In this document: positions 48,309 through 58,084 of the stretch, piece after piece
How the letters are laid out: the number at the start of each line of letters is the position of its first letter
How positions within the stretch are numbered: the stretch's first letter is position 1
Source: Azospirillum doebereinerae
Lineage (GTDB): Bacteria; Pseudomonadota; Alphaproteobacteria; Azospirillales; Azospirillaceae
Length of the DNA stretch: 64,000 nt
Assembly (NCBI RefSeq): GCF_003989665.1
Contig: NZ_RZIJ01000025.1
Span: forward strand, 31,265-95,264
Direction: 5' to 3'
The notes under the pieces: model-generated
What the model was told of the DNA's origin: nothing
Seen by the model: the letters and a program-made list of their open reading frames with translations, nothing else
The model's database searches: none
Made by a program: the position numbers and the translations under genes

Positions 48309-49760
48309 ATGGCGAGCCAGAAGATGTTGGGCTTCGTGCACACCGCGCAGAAGATGCCCGACAAGCGCACCGCCGAGGAGCGCCGCCAGGACTTCGCCGA
48401 GATCTACGCCCGCTTCACCGACGAGCGCGCCAACGAGCAGGCCAACCGCTGCTCGCAGTGCGGCGTTCCCTTCTGCCAGGTCCACTGCCCGGTCTCCAAC
48501 AACATCCCCGACTGGCTGAAGCTGACCGCCGAGGGCCGGCTGGAGGAGGCCTACGAGGTCTCGCAGTCGACCAACAACTTCCCGGAAATCTGCGGCCGCA
48601 TCTGCCCGCAGGACCGGCTGTGCGAGGGCAACTGCGTCATCGAGCAGTCGACCCACGGCGCCGTGACCATCGGCTCGGTCGAGAAGTACATCAACGACAC
48701 CGCCTGGGAGCAGGGCTGGGTCAAGCCGCGCACGCCGGTCCGCGAGCTGGGCCTGTCGGTCGGCATCGTCGGCGCCGGCCCCGCCGGTCTGGCCGCCGCC
48801 GAGGAGCTGCGCGCCAAGGGCTACGAGGTGCATGTCTACGACCGCCACGACCGCATGGGCGGCCTGCTGGTCTACGGCATCCCCGGCTTCAAGCTGGAGA
48901 AGGACGTCGTCGGCCGCCGGGTGCAGCTTCTGGCCGACGCCGGCGTGGTCTTCCACCCGAACTTCGAGGTCGGCCGCGACGCCGAGCTGAGCGAGCTGCG
49001 CAAGCGCCACGTCACCGTGCTGATCGCGACCGGCGTCTACAAGGCGCGCGACATCAAGGCGCCGGGCTGCGGCCTGAAGAACATCGTGCCGGCGCTGGAC
49101 TACCTGACCACCTCCAACAAGGTGAGCCTGGGCGACAGCGTCGAGGCGTTCGAGAACGGCTCGCTGAACGCCGACGGCAAGAAGGTCGTCGTGCTGGGCG
49201 GCGGCGACACCGCCATGGACTGCGTGCGCACGGCGATCCGCCAGGGCGCCACCTCGGTGAAGTGCCTGTACCGCCGCGACCGCAAGAACATGCCGGGCTC
49301 GCAGCGCGAGGTGGCGCACGCCGAGGAGGAGGGCGTCGAGTTCGTCTGGCAGGCGGCGCCCGAGGGCTTCACCGGCGACGACGTGGTGACCGGCGTGCGC
49401 GCCGTGCGCATCCATCTGGGCGTGGCCGACGCCACCGGCCGCCAGACCCCGCAGGTGATCGAGGGCTCCGAGTTCACCGAGGAGGCCGATCTGGTCATCA
49501 AGGCGCTGGGCTTCGAGCCGGAGGACCTGCCGGGCGCCTTCGGGTCGCCCGACCTGACGGTCACCCGCTGGGGCACGCTGCTGGTCGACCACCGCACCAA
49601 GATGACCAGCCTGGACGGCGTCTTCGCCGCCGGCGACATCGTGCGCGGCGCCTCGCTGGTGGTCTGGGCCATCCGCGACGGGCGCGACGCGGCCGAAGCC
49701 ATGCACGCCTACGCGCAGGCCGAGACGGAGCGCGTCGCGCTGGCCGTCGCGGCGGAATAG
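48309..49760 (+). CDS. gltD: Glutamate synthase [NADPH] small subunit
   Basis: A 483-residue beta subunit. An N-terminal domain binds two [4Fe-4S] clusters (CSQCGVPFCQVHCPVSNNIP and FPEICGRICPQDRLCEGNC). FAD- and NADPH-binding domains follow (VGIVGAGPAGLAAAEELRAK; VVVLGGGDTAMDCVRTAIRQ). It oxidises NADPH and passes electrons to the FMN of GltB to make two glutamates from glutamine and 2-oxoglutarate. The length equals that of the Azospirillum enzyme, a structural model for the family. The ATG at 48309 has AGAAGGAG upstream. Confidence 0.98.
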   Translation: MASQKMLGFVHTAQKMPDKRTAEERRQDFAEIYARFTDERANEQANRCSQCGVPFCQVHCPVSNNIPDWLKLTAEGRLEEAYEVSQSTNNFPEICGRICPQDRLCEGNCVIEQSTHGAVTIGSVEKYINDTAWEQGWVKPRTPVRELGLSVGIVGAGPAGLAAAEELRAKGYEVHVYDRHDRMGGLLVYGIPGFKLEKDVVGRRVQLLADAGVVFHPNFEVGRDAELSELRKRHVTVLIATGVYKARDIKAPGCGLKNIVPALDYLTTSNKVSLGDSVEAFENGSLNADGKKVVVLGGGDTAMDCVRTAIRQGATSVKCLYRRDRKNMPGSQREVAHAEEEGVEFVWQAAPEGFTGDDVVTGVRAVRIHLGVADATGRQTPQVIEGSEFTEEADLVIKALGFEPEDLPGAFGSPDLTVTRWGTLLVDHRTKMTSLDGVFAAGDIVRGASLVVWAIRDGRDAAEAMHAYAQAETERVALAVAAE

Positions 49761-49771
49761 GTTCAGGCGCC

Positions 49772-49876
49772 GGCCCCCTCCCCGGCCCTCCCCCGCTTCG
49801 CGGGAGAGGGGGCCTTGTGGGAAGGCGGCGGCAGTCCCCTCCACCGCCGTAGGCGGGGGAGGGTTAGGGAGGGGGC
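49772..49876. repeat. Paired GC-rich palindromic element, copy 3 (within gltD-gltB)
   Basis: Outward-facing hairpin units, GGCCCCCTCCCCGGCCC on the left and GGGTTAGGGAGGGGGC on the right, between the two subunit genes of glutamate synthase. The linker (CCTTGTGGGAAGGCGGCGG) only partly matches that of copies 1, 2 and 6. Confidence 0.9.
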
Positions 49877-49945
49877 AGACGCGCCCTCCTCTACCCCAGG
49901 GGTCCAACCCCCAGGTCCACGTTCAGACTGTGAAAGGGTCGTTCC

Positions 49946-52900
49946 ATGACCACCGAGTTGAACCAGGGTGAGCAGTTCGTCGCCGATTTCCGCGCCAACG
50001 CCGCGGCGCTGACCACTGCCAACGCCTACAACCCGGAGGATGAGCACGACGCCTGCGGCGTCGGCTTCATCGCCGCGATCGACGGCAAGCCCCGCCGTTC
50101 GGTGGTCGAGAAAGGCATCGAGGCGCTGAAGGCGGTCTGGCACCGTGGCGCCGTGGACGCGGACGGCAAGACCGGCGACGGCGCCGGCATCCACGTCCAG
50201 GTCCCGCAGAAGTTCTTCAAGGACCACGTCAAGATCATCGGCCACCGCGCGCCCGACAACAACCTCGCCGTCGGCCAGGTGTTCCTGCCGCGCGTCAGCC
50301 TGGACGCCCAGGAAGCCTGCCGCTGCATCGTCGAGACCGAGATCCTTGGCTTCGGCTACTACATCTACGGCTGGCGCCAGGTGCCGATCAACGTCGACAT
50401 CATCGGCGAGAAGGCCAACGCGACCCGGCCGGAGATCGAGCAGATCATCGTCGGCAACACCAAGGGCGTGTCCGACGAGCAGTTCGAGCTGGACCTCTAC
50501 ATCATCCGCAACCGCATCGAGAAGGCGGTGCGCGGCGAGCAGATCAACGACTTCTACATCTGCTCCCTGTCGGCCCGCTCGCTGATCTACAAGGGCATGT
50601 TCCTGGCCGAGCAGCTGACCACCTTCTACCCCGACCTGACCGACGAGCGGTTCGAGTCGAGCTTCGCCATCTACCACCAGCGCTACTCGACCAACACTTT
50701 CCCGACCTGGCCGCTGGCCCAGCCCTTCCGCATGCTCGCCCACAACGGCGAGATCAACACGCTCAAGGGCAACGTCAACTGGATGAAGGCGCACGAGACC
50801 CGCATGGAGCACCCGGCCTTCGGGGCGCACATGCAGGACTTGAAGCCCATCATCGGCGTCGGCCTGTCCGATTCGGGCGCCTTCGACTCGGTGTTCGAGG
50901 TGATGGTCCGCGCCGGCCGCACGGCGCCGATGGTCAAGATGATGCTGGTGCCCCAGGCGCTGACCAGCTCCAAGACCACGCCCGACAACCACAAGGCGCT
51001 GATCGCCTACTGCAACTCGGTGATGGAGCCGTGGGACGGCCCGGCCGCGCTCGCCATGACCGACGGCCGCTGGGTCGTCGGCGGCATGGACCGCAACGGC
51101 CTGCGCCCGATGCGCTACACCATCACGACGGACGGCCTGATCATCGGCGGGTCCGAGACCGGCATGGTGAAGATCGACGAGACCCAGGTGGTCGAGAAGG
51201 GCCGCCTCGGGCCGGGGGAGATGATCGCCGTCGACCTGCTGGAGGGCAAGCTCTACCACGACCGCGCGCTGAAGGACCATCTGTCGGCCCAGAAGCCGTG
51301 GGGCCAGTGGGTCAAGAACACCACCCACCTCGACGAGCTGGTCAAGGACGCCGCCCTGAAGGGTGAGCCGTCCGAGATGGACAAGGCCGAGCTGCGCCGC
51401 CGCCAGATGGCCTTCGGCCTGACCATGGAGGACATGGAGCTGATTCTCCATCCCATGGCCGAGGACGGCAAGGAGGCCATCGGCTCGATGGGCGACGACA
51501 GCCCCATCGCCGTGCTGTCCGAGAAGTACCGCGGCCTGCACAACTTCTTCCGCCAGAACTTCTCCCAGGTCACCAACCCGCCCATCGACAGCTTGCGCGA
51601 ACGCCGCGTGATGAGCCTGAAGACGCGGCTCGGCAACCTCGGCAACATCCTGGACGAGGACGAGAGCCAGACCCGGCTGCTCCAGCTCGACAGCCCGGTG
51701 CTGACGACCGCCGAGTTCCGCGCCATGCGCGGCTACATGGGCGACACGCTGGCCCAGATCGACGCCACCTTCCCGGTGGACGGCGGCCCCGACGCGCTGC
51801 GCGACGCGCTCCGCCGCATCCGGCTGGAGGCCGAGGACGCGGTGCGCGGCGGCGCCAGCCACGTCGTGCTGACCGACGAGGCGATGGGCGCCGAGCGCGC
51901 CGCCATCCCGGCGATCCTGGCGACGGGCGCGGTCCACACCCACCTGATCCGCAGCAACCTGCGCACCTTCACCTCGCTGAACGTGCGCACGGCCGAGTGC
52001 CTGGACACCCATTACTACGCCGTGCTGATCGGCGTCGGCGCCACCACCGTCAACGCCTATCTGGCGCAGGAGGCGGTGGCCGAGCGTCACCGTCGCGGCC
52101 TGCTGGGGTCGCTGCCGCTGGAAAAGGCGATGGCCAACGTCAAGAAGTCGATCGACGACGGCCTGCTGAAGATCATGTCCAAGATGGGCATCTCGGTCAT
52201 CAGCAGCTACCGCGGCGGCTGCAACTTCGAAGCCATCGGCCTGAGCCGCGCGCTGGTCGCCGAGCATTTCCCGGCGATGGTCAGCCGCATCTCCGGCATC
52301 GGCCTGAACGGCATCCAGAAGAAGGTGCTGGAGCAGCACGCGGTGGCCTACGACAACGCGGTCGTCGCGCTGCCGGTCGGCGGCTTCTACCGCTTCCGCA
52401 AGTCGGGCGACCGCCACGGCTGGGAGGGCGGCGTGATCCACACCCTCCAGCAGGCCGTCACCAACGACAGCTACACCACCTTCAAGAAGTACTCCGAGCA
52501 GGTGAACAAGCGGCCGCCGATGCAGCTGCGCGACCTGCTGGAGTTCCGCTCGACCAAGGCGGCCGTGCCGGTGGACGAGGTCGAGAGCATCACCGCGATC
52601 CGCAAGCGCTTCATCACGCCCGGCATGTCGATGGGCGCGCTGTCGCCCGAGGCGCACGGCACGCTGAACGTCGCGATGAACCGCATCGGCGCCAAGTCCG
52701 ACTCGGGCGAGGGCGGCGAGGATCCGGCGCGCTTCCGTCCCGACAAGAACGGCGACAACTGGAACTCCGCCATCAAGCAGGTCGCCTCGGGCCGCTTCGG
52801 CGTCACCGCCGAGTACCTGAACCAGTGCCGCGAGCTTGAGATCAAGGTCGCCCAGGGCGCCAAGCCCGGCGAGGGCGGGCAACTGCCCGGCTTCAAGGTG

Positions 52901-54493
52901 ACGGAGATGATCGCCAAGCTGCGCCACGCCACCCCCGGCGTGATGCTGATCAGCCCGCCGCCGCACCACGACATCTACTCGATCGAGGATCTGGCCCAGC
53001 TCATCTACGACCTGAAGCAGATCAACCCGGACGCGAAGGTGACGGTGAAGCTGGTGAGCCGCTCCGGCATCGGCACCATCGCCGCCGGCGTCGCCAAGGC
53101 CAACGCCGACATCATCCTGATCTCGGGCCATTCGGGCGGCACGGGCGCCTCGCCGCAGACCTCGATCAAGTTCGCCGGCCTGCCCTGGGAGATGGGCCTG
53201 TCGGAGGTCCATCAGGTCCTGACGCTGAACCGCCTGCGCCACCGCGTGCGGCTGCGCACCGACGGCGGCCTGAAGACCGGCCGCGACATCGTCATCGCCG
53301 CCATGCTGGGCGCCGAGGAGTACGGCATCGGCACCGCCAGCCTGATCGCCATGGGCTGCATCATGGTCCGCCAGTGCCACTCCAACACCTGCCCGGTCGG
53401 CGTCTGCGTGCAGGACGAGGCGCTGCGCGAGAAGTTCGTCGGCTCGCCGGAGAAGGTCGTCAACCTGTTCACCTTCCTCGCCGAGGAGGTCCGCGAGATC
53501 CTGGCCAAGCTGGGCTTCCGCACGTTGAACGAGGTGATCGGCCGCACCGACCTGCTGCATCAGGTCAGCCGTGGCGCCGAGCATCTCGACGACCTCGACC
53601 TGAACCCGCTGCTGGCCCAGGTCGATCCCGGCGAGAACGCCCGCTACTGCACGCTCCAGGGCCGCAACGAGGTGCCGGACACGCTCGACGCCCGCATCGT
53701 CGCCGACGCCCGCCCGCTGTTCGAGGAGGGCGAGAAGATGCAGCTCGCCTACAACGCGCGCAACACGCAGCGCGCCATCGGCACGCGGCTGTCCTCGATG
53801 ATCACGCGGAAGTTCGGGATGTTCGGGCTCCAGCCCGGCCACATCACCGTCCGCCTGCGCGGCACCGCCGGCCAGTCGCTGGGCGCCTTCGCGGTGCAGG
53901 GCATCAAGCTGGAGGTGATGGGCGACGCCAACGACTACGTCGGCAAGGGCCTGTCGGGCGGCATGATCGTGGTGCGCCCGCCGACCAGCAGCCCACTGCT
54001 GTCGAACGAGAACACCATCATCGGCAACACGGTGCTGTACGGCGCCACCGCCGGCAAGCTGTTCGCGGCGGGTCAGGCGGGCGAGCGGTTCGCGGTCCGC
54101 AACTCCGGCGCCACAGTGGTGGTCGAGGGCTGCGGCTCCAACGGCTGCGAGTACATGACCGGCGGCACGGCGGTGATCCTGGGCAAGGTCGGCGACAATT
54201 TCGGCGCCGGCATGACCGGGGGCATGGCCTACATCTACGACGCCGACGACTCGCTGCCGCTCTACATCAACGACGAGAGCGTCATCTTCCAGCGCGTCGA
54301 GGTCACGCATTACGAGGCCCAGCTGCGCGGCCTGATCGAGGAGCACGTCGCGGAGACCCACAGCCGCTTCGCCGCCGAGATCCTGAACGACTGGGAGCGC
54401 GAGCTGACCAAGTTCTGGCAGATCGTGCCCAAGGAGATGCTGAACCGTCTGGCCGTCCCGGTGACCCTGCCGAGGGCGATCCCGGCGGAGTGA
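49946..54493 (+). CDS. gltB: Glutamate synthase [NADPH] large subunit
   Basis: A 1515-residue alpha subunit. A 36-residue propeptide ends before Cys37 (EDEHDA|CGVGFIAAID), which becomes the N-terminal glutamine amidotransferase nucleophile, as in the Azospirillum enzyme. The class II amidotransferase domain is followed by a central domain, the FMN-binding synthase domain (SGEGGEDPARFRPDKNGDNW; SGHSGGTGASPQTSIKFAGL), the [3Fe-4S] Cys cluster in GCIMVRQCHSNTCPVGVC and a C-terminal beta-helix of GxxGxxG repeats (GLSGGMIVVRPP). It lies 185 bases after gltD with a palindromic repeat between them. Confidence 0.98.
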   Translation: MTTELNQGEQFVADFRANAAALTTANAYNPEDEHDACGVGFIAAIDGKPRRSVVEKGIEALKAVWHRGAVDADGKTGDGAGIHVQVPQKFFKDHVKIIGHRAPDNNLAVGQVFLPRVSLDAQEACRCIVETEILGFGYYIYGWRQVPINVDIIGEKANATRPEIEQIIVGNTKGVSDEQFELDLYIIRNRIEKAVRGEQINDFYICSLSARSLIYKGMFLAEQLTTFYPDLTDERFESSFAIYHQRYSTNTFPTWPLAQPFRMLAHNGEINTLKGNVNWMKAHETRMEHPAFGAHMQDLKPIIGVGLSDSGAFDSVFEVMVRAGRTAPMVKMMLVPQALTSSKTTPDNHKALIAYCNSVMEPWDGPAALAMTDGRWVVGGMDRNGLRPMRYTITTDGLIIGGSETGMVKIDETQVVEKGRLGPGEMIAVDLLEGKLYHDRALKDHLSAQKPWGQWVKNTTHLDELVKDAALKGEPSEMDKAELRRRQMAFGLTMEDMELILHPMAEDGKEAIGSMGDDSPIAVLSEKYRGLHNFFRQNFSQVTNPPIDSLRERRVMSLKTRLGNLGNILDEDESQTRLLQLDSPVLTTAEFRAMRGYMGDTLAQIDATFPVDGGPDALRDALRRIRLEAEDAVRGGASHVVLTDEAMGAERAAIPAILATGAVHTHLIRSNLRTFTSLNVRTAECLDTHYYAVLIGVGATTVNAYLAQEAVAERHRRGLLGSLPLEKAMANVKKSIDDGLLKIMSKMGISVISSYRGGCNFEAIGLSRALVAEHFPAMVSRISGIGLNGIQKKVLEQHAVAYDNAVVALPVGGFYRFRKSGDRHGWEGGVIHTLQQAVTNDSYTTFKKYSEQVNKRPPMQLRDLLEFRSTKAAVPVDEVESITAIRKRFITPGMSMGALSPEAHGTLNVAMNRIGAKSDSGEGGEDPARFRPDKNGDNWNSAIKQVASGRFGVTAEYLNQCRELEIKVAQGAKPGEGGQLPGFKVTEMIAKLRHATPGVMLISPPPHHDIYSIEDLAQLIYDLKQINPDAKVTVKLVSRSGIGTIAAGVAKANADIILISGHSGGTGASPQTSIKFAGLPWEMGLSEVHQVLTLNRLRHRVRLRTDGGLKTGRDIVIAAMLGAEEYGIGTASLIAMGCIMVRQCHSNTCPVGVCVQDEALREKFVGSPEKVVNLFTFLAEEVREILAKLGFRTLNEVIGRTDLLHQVSRGAEHLDDLDLNPLLAQVDPGENARYCTLQGRNEVPDTLDARIVADARPLFEEGEKMQLAYNARNTQRAIGTRLSSMITRKFGMFGLQPGHITVRLRGTAGQSLGAFAVQGIKLEVMGDANDYVGKGLSGGMIVVRPPTSSPLLSNENTIIGNTVLYGATAGKLFAAGQAGERFAVRNSGATVVVEGCGSNGCEYMTGGTAVILGKVGDNFGAGMTGGMAYIYDADDSLPLYINDESVIFQRVEVTHYEAQLRGLIEEHVAETHSRFAAEILNDWERELTKFWQIVPKEMLNRLAVPVTLPRAIPAE

Positions 54494-54509
54494 GCGGGGC
54501 CTAAGCGCA

Positions 54510-54622
54510 GGCCCCCTCCCCATCCCTCCCCCGCCTTTGGCGGGAGAGGGGGCCGGAGCTTTGCGAAGCTCCAGCGGCAGTCCCCTCTCTCGCGAAAGCG
54601 GGGGAGGGTTAGGGAGGGGGCC
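54510..54622. repeat. Paired GC-rich palindromic element, copy 4 (after gltB)
   Basis: Outward-facing units GGCCCCCTCCCCATCCC and GGGTTAGGGAGGGGGCC around a linker containing GGAGCTTTGCGAAGCTCC, itself a palindrome. It precedes the gltB terminator. Confidence 0.9.
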
Positions 54623-54640
54623 GGCAACGACCAGTTTTCC

Positions 54641-54675
54641 AAAGGGCGGCCCCATCCGGGCCGCCCTTTTTCTTT
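54641..54675 (+). terminator. Rho-independent terminator of gltDB
   Basis: AAAGGGCGGCCC-CATCC-GGGCCGCCC followed by TTTTTCTTT. It lies 148 bases after the gltB stop, beyond the palindromic element. Confidence 0.9.
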
Positions 54676-54803
54676 GGGCGTACCCCGCCCCTCTCGCGAC
54701 CAAAGGAGCGTTTCCCCCTTCGCGTGTCCGGAATACTCTGGAGCCGGAAGGGTTGATGCTGGCGGGTCCGAAAACCGCCCAGCACTCGACGAAAGGAGGG
54801 CGC

Positions 54804-55256
54804 ATGCCGGCAGGCGACAGCTTTCCCATCGCGATCCGCAGGGCCGGCGCGGCCGACGCGCCGCGCTGCGCCGAGATCTTCCTGCACGGCCGCCGCACGG
54901 CCTTCTCCTGGCACCCCGCCGACCGCTTCGGCCTCGACGATTACTACGACTGCGTCCGCGAGGACGCGGTGCTGGTCGCCGAGGTGAACGGGGCGGTGGT
55001 CGGCTTCGTGTCCATCGACGAGTCGGAGCGCTTCATCCACAACCTGTTCATCGACGGGGCGTGGCACAAGCGCGGCATCGGCTCCGCCCTGCTGCGCGAG
55101 GCGCTGTCGCGGCTGCAAGGCTCGGCCCAGCTGGCTTGCGCGGCGCGCAACGCGGCGGCCCGCGCCTTCTACGAGCACAAGGGCTGGACCCCGGTCCCGC
55201 CGCCGTCCGACCAACCGGAACCGCTGGTGCTCTACCGGATGTCGCAAGCGGGTTAA
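54804..55256 (+). CDS. GNAT-family N-acetyltransferase
   Basis: A 150-residue GNAT protein. IRRAGAADAPRCAEIFLHGR begins the fold; LFIDGAWHKRGIGSALLREA is the acetyl-CoA-binding motif A; ACAARNAAARAFYEHKGWTP is motif B. The acceptor is unknown. The ATG at 54804 has GAAAGGAGGG upstream; the frame is open further upstream through the repeat. Confidence 0.9.
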   Translation: MPAGDSFPIAIRRAGAADAPRCAEIFLHGRRTAFSWHPADRFGLDDYYDCVREDAVLVAEVNGAVVGFVSIDESERFIHNLFIDGAWHKRGIGSALLREALSRLQGSAQLACAARNAAARAFYEHKGWTPVPPPSDQPEPLVLYRMSQAG

Positions 55257-55336
55257 GGCCTCCCCCAAACGGGAGCGCAGCCGCGTCGTCGCGCGGGCTG
55301 TTTTCCCAGGATGCGTTGCGCTACAGTCCCGCCGCC

Positions 55337-56005
55337 ATGCGGACCCTGTACCACCACCCCGTCCATTCCCTGTCGCGCATCGCGCGCGTCATGCTCGCCG
55401 AGAAGGGCATCCCCTTCGACTCGGTGATCGAGAAGCCATGGGAACGGCGCACCGACTTCCTCAAGCTCAACCCAGCCGGCGAGGTCCCGGTCCTGGTCGA
55501 GGAGGACGGCACCGTCGTGGCGGGCGGGTTGGCCGTGCTGGAGTATCTGGAGGAGGCCTACCCCGACGTGGTCCTGCTGCCGCGCGAGGTGGCGCATAGG
55601 GCCGAGGTGCGGCGGCTGGTCGATTGGTTCGCCTACAAATTCGCCCGCGAGGTCACCGAGAACCTCGTCGGCGAAAAGCTGATCAAGCGGCTGTCCGGAC
55701 AGGGCCACCCCGTCCCGCAGGCGATCCGCGCCGGGCTGGCGAACATCCACTACCACCTGGACTACATCGCCTTCCTGTCGGAACGGCGCCCTTGGTTGGC
55801 CGGATCGACCTTCACGCTGGCCGACATCGCGGCGGCGACGGAGCTGTCCTGCCTGGACTACATCGACAACGTGCCGTGGGACAAGCACCCGGAAGCCAAG
55901 GACTGGTACGCCCGCATCAAGTCGCGCCCCAGCTTCCGCGCCCTGCTGGCCGACAACATCGCCGGCTGCCCGCCGTCCAAGCATTACGCCGACCTGGATT
56001 TCTGA
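55337..56005 (+). CDS. Glutathione S-transferase family protein
   Basis: A 222-residue GST. The thioredoxin-fold N-terminus is MRTLYHHPVHSLSRIARVML with a catalytic-position Ser, and the cis-Pro loop KLNPAGEVPVLVEEDGTVVA, then an all-helical C-terminal domain. Substrate unknown. Probably starts a separate unit 80 bases after the acetyltransferase gene. Confidence 0.9.
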   Translation: MRTLYHHPVHSLSRIARVMLAEKGIPFDSVIEKPWERRTDFLKLNPAGEVPVLVEEDGTVVAGGLAVLEYLEEAYPDVVLLPREVAHRAEVRRLVDWFAYKFAREVTENLVGEKLIKRLSGQGHPVPQAIRAGLANIHYHLDYIAFLSERRPWLAGSTFTLADIAAATELSCLDYIDNVPWDKHPEAKDWYARIKSRPSFRALLADNIAGCPPSKHYADLDF

Positions 56006-56151
56006 CGGCCCGCCCGGCCTCCCGAGCCGGCCTCTCCCGAAAGAACAGGTGCGCACCCCGGCCCGGTCGTTCAGACGACGCCATTCGGACGATGGACCGG
56101 CGTCGCGTATCACGCTTAACTGAGGCCAATCAATCCTTGGGAGAGTCCTTG

Positions 56152-57789
56152 ATGCGCCGTTCGCCCGTTCGTCCCCTTCACCCCGGCCTGCTGGCCGGCG
56201 GCCTGTTCGCGCTGGTCGCCGCCGCATGGTCCCCGGTGCGGGCCGAGGTTCCCCCGGTCGACGATGCCGGCGCCCGCGCGCTCGCCGCCACGCTGAAGAG
56301 CGGCCTGACCCGCTGGTTCCCGCCCGCCGCCGAGGACGGCGAGGGGCTGGGCTTCGAGTGGGAGGGCGAGCCCACCGTCAAGCCGGCCGGCGACCATTAC
56401 GACGTCGCCCTGCCCCGCCTGTCGGCCGAGGATTCCGAAGGCACGCGAATCGAGTTCGGCACGGTGCTGCTGACCGTCACGCCACGCGACGCCGGCCTGT
56501 TCGGCATCGCCGTCACCATGCCCTCGAAGATCGCCGTCCAGCATCTGGACGAGGAGGAGGAGGACTACGCCGAGGTCGCGAACCTGACGCTGGGGCGCCA
56601 GAGCTTCACCGGCACGTGGTCGGCCCCGCTGGAAAACCTGCTGACGGTCGACGCCGCCTACAACGACCTGACCGTCACCGCCGCCGGCGACGCCGGCAAG
56701 GTCACCATCGGCTCGCTGACGCTGGTGCAGGATCTCAAGCCCGATGGCGCCACCACCTTCAGCGGCCCGGTCGCGCTGGCCATCGGCGCCGTCGCCGCGA
56801 CCAACGACAAGAAGCAGGAGATGTTCAAGCTGGCCGGCCTCGCGGTCGAGAACAGCTACGTCCGCGCCGACCTCGCCAAGATCGGCGCCCTGCAGAAGCT
56901 ATCCCAGAAGTACTCCGCCGCCGGCAAGACGCCGACCGCGCAGGAAATCCTCCCCATGCTGCACGGCCTGATCGGCGGCTTCTCCGGCAAGGTCCGGCTG
57001 ACCGGCCTGTCGGTGCTGGGCGGCGGCGAGACCCCCAACGTCTCGCTCGGCCAGATGTCCTTCCAGGGCGGCGTCGAGGATCTGGACCAGGCGCTGTCGA
57101 CCGTTCGCTTCGGGATGGAGGCGCGCGATTTCGCCATGACGCCGTCGATGACCCCACCGGCCTTCACGCCGACGGCGATGAACCTGGAACTGTCGGCCGC
57201 CAAGCTGCCCAACGCGGCGCTGTGGCAGACCTTCAGCGACCTGATCGTCGCCGCCGAGGCCGAGGAAAAGGCCAAGGAGGCCAAGGAGGCGAAGCCCGCC
57301 GCCAAGGACAAGAAGGCCAAGACCCCGCCGCCGCCCCCGGCTCCGTCCGCCGCCGACGTCGCCATGCAGAAGACGATGGCCGCCCTGATCGAGGCGGGCA
57401 CGGAGCTGCGGCTCGACTCGATGAAGGTCGACACCCCGGCCACCGCCGGCAACGCCACCGGCGCGCTGCGCGTCGCGGCCAACGCCCCGCAGGGCGTGAC
57501 CGGCGGCGCCGTCATCCTGCTGCGCGGCCTCGACGCCGCCGTGAAGGCCATGCAGCCCGCCCCCGGCACCCAGCCCGACCCGGACACCCAGAACATGCTG
57601 GGCATGGTCGGGATGCTCCAGGCCCTGGGGCAGGTGAGCAAGGACGACACCGGCGCCGAAATCCGCAGCTACAAGATCGACATGACGGAGACCGGCCAGC
57701 TGCTGCTGAACGGCGCCGACATGGCCCCGCTGCTGGCCGCCGGCAACCCGCCGCCGCCGGCCGCGGAGCCGCCCAAGAAGAAGAAGTAA
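56152..57789 (+). CDS. Exported protein of unknown function, 545 residues
   Basis: A signal peptide (HPGLLAGGLFALVAAAWSPV, cleavage after Arg-Ala) precedes about 330 residues of beta-strand-rich sequence (GTVLLTVTPRDAGLFGIAV; LTVDAAYNDLTVTAAGDAG; GKVRLTGLSVLGGGETPNVS), resembling in style the AsmA, DUF2125 or YdgA beta proteins but without a clear match. A Lys/Glu/Ala/Pro-rich linker near 370-405 and a C-terminal Pro-Pro-Lys-rich tail (PPKKKK) follow. I do not recognise the family; an envelope or periplasmic role is inferred from the signal peptide only. Confidence 0.75.
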   Translation: MRRSPVRPLHPGLLAGGLFALVAAAWSPVRAEVPPVDDAGARALAATLKSGLTRWFPPAAEDGEGLGFEWEGEPTVKPAGDHYDVALPRLSAEDSEGTRIEFGTVLLTVTPRDAGLFGIAVTMPSKIAVQHLDEEEEDYAEVANLTLGRQSFTGTWSAPLENLLTVDAAYNDLTVTAAGDAGKVTIGSLTLVQDLKPDGATTFSGPVALAIGAVAATNDKKQEMFKLAGLAVENSYVRADLAKIGALQKLSQKYSAAGKTPTAQEILPMLHGLIGGFSGKVRLTGLSVLGGGETPNVSLGQMSFQGGVEDLDQALSTVRFGMEARDFAMTPSMTPPAFTPTAMNLELSAAKLPNAALWQTFSDLIVAAEAEEKAKEAKEAKPAAKDKKAKTPPPPPAPSAADVAMQKTMAALIEAGTELRLDSMKVDTPATAGNATGALRVAANAPQGVTGGAVILLRGLDAAVKAMQPAPGTQPDPDTQNMLGMVGMLQALGQVSKDDTGAEIRSYKIDMTETGQLLLNGADMAPLLAAGNPPPPAAEPPKKKK

Positions 57790-57843
57790 CCTTCCGCGCG
57801 GACTCCGAAGGCAGTCGGAGAACACCACAACTGCATCGGAAAA

Positions 57844-57993
57844 GAGCCCTTCTCCCCTTGAGGGGCAGGGCTGAAGGGCGCCAAAGGCGACCGCAAGCAC
57901 TGCTGGTTGGGATGAGGGGTGTTCCGCCGCAAGGCGGAAAGAAGAGTTGCGCCCCCTCATCCCACCCCCTCTCCCGCAAGGGGAGAGGGGCTC
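57844..57993. repeat. Second-type palindromic element before htpG
   Basis: GAGCCCTTCTCCCCTTGAGG on the left and the near-complement CCGCAAGGGGAGAGGGGCTC on the right frame a 150-base element. Inside, GGTTGGGATGAGGGG opposes CCCCTCATCCCACCCC, and TTCCGCC-GCAA-GGCGGAA forms a further hairpin. It differs from the six paired elements but shares the clusters of CCCTCTCCC. Confidence 0.85.
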
Positions 57994-58084
57994 CGACTTC
58001 ACGCCATCGCACCACCGCGACTCCGCCGGGTTGAGAAAACCTTTCGGGCGGCCGGGTCGCGGTGGTGTTTTGCCGTGTCCGCCT

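Noticed and set aside
49763..54898. Minus-strand open frame of 1711 codons opposite gltB
   Set aside because: Antisense frame over a certain gltB; His/Gln/Arg/Asp-rich low-complexity composition typical of antisense translation of G+C-rich genes.
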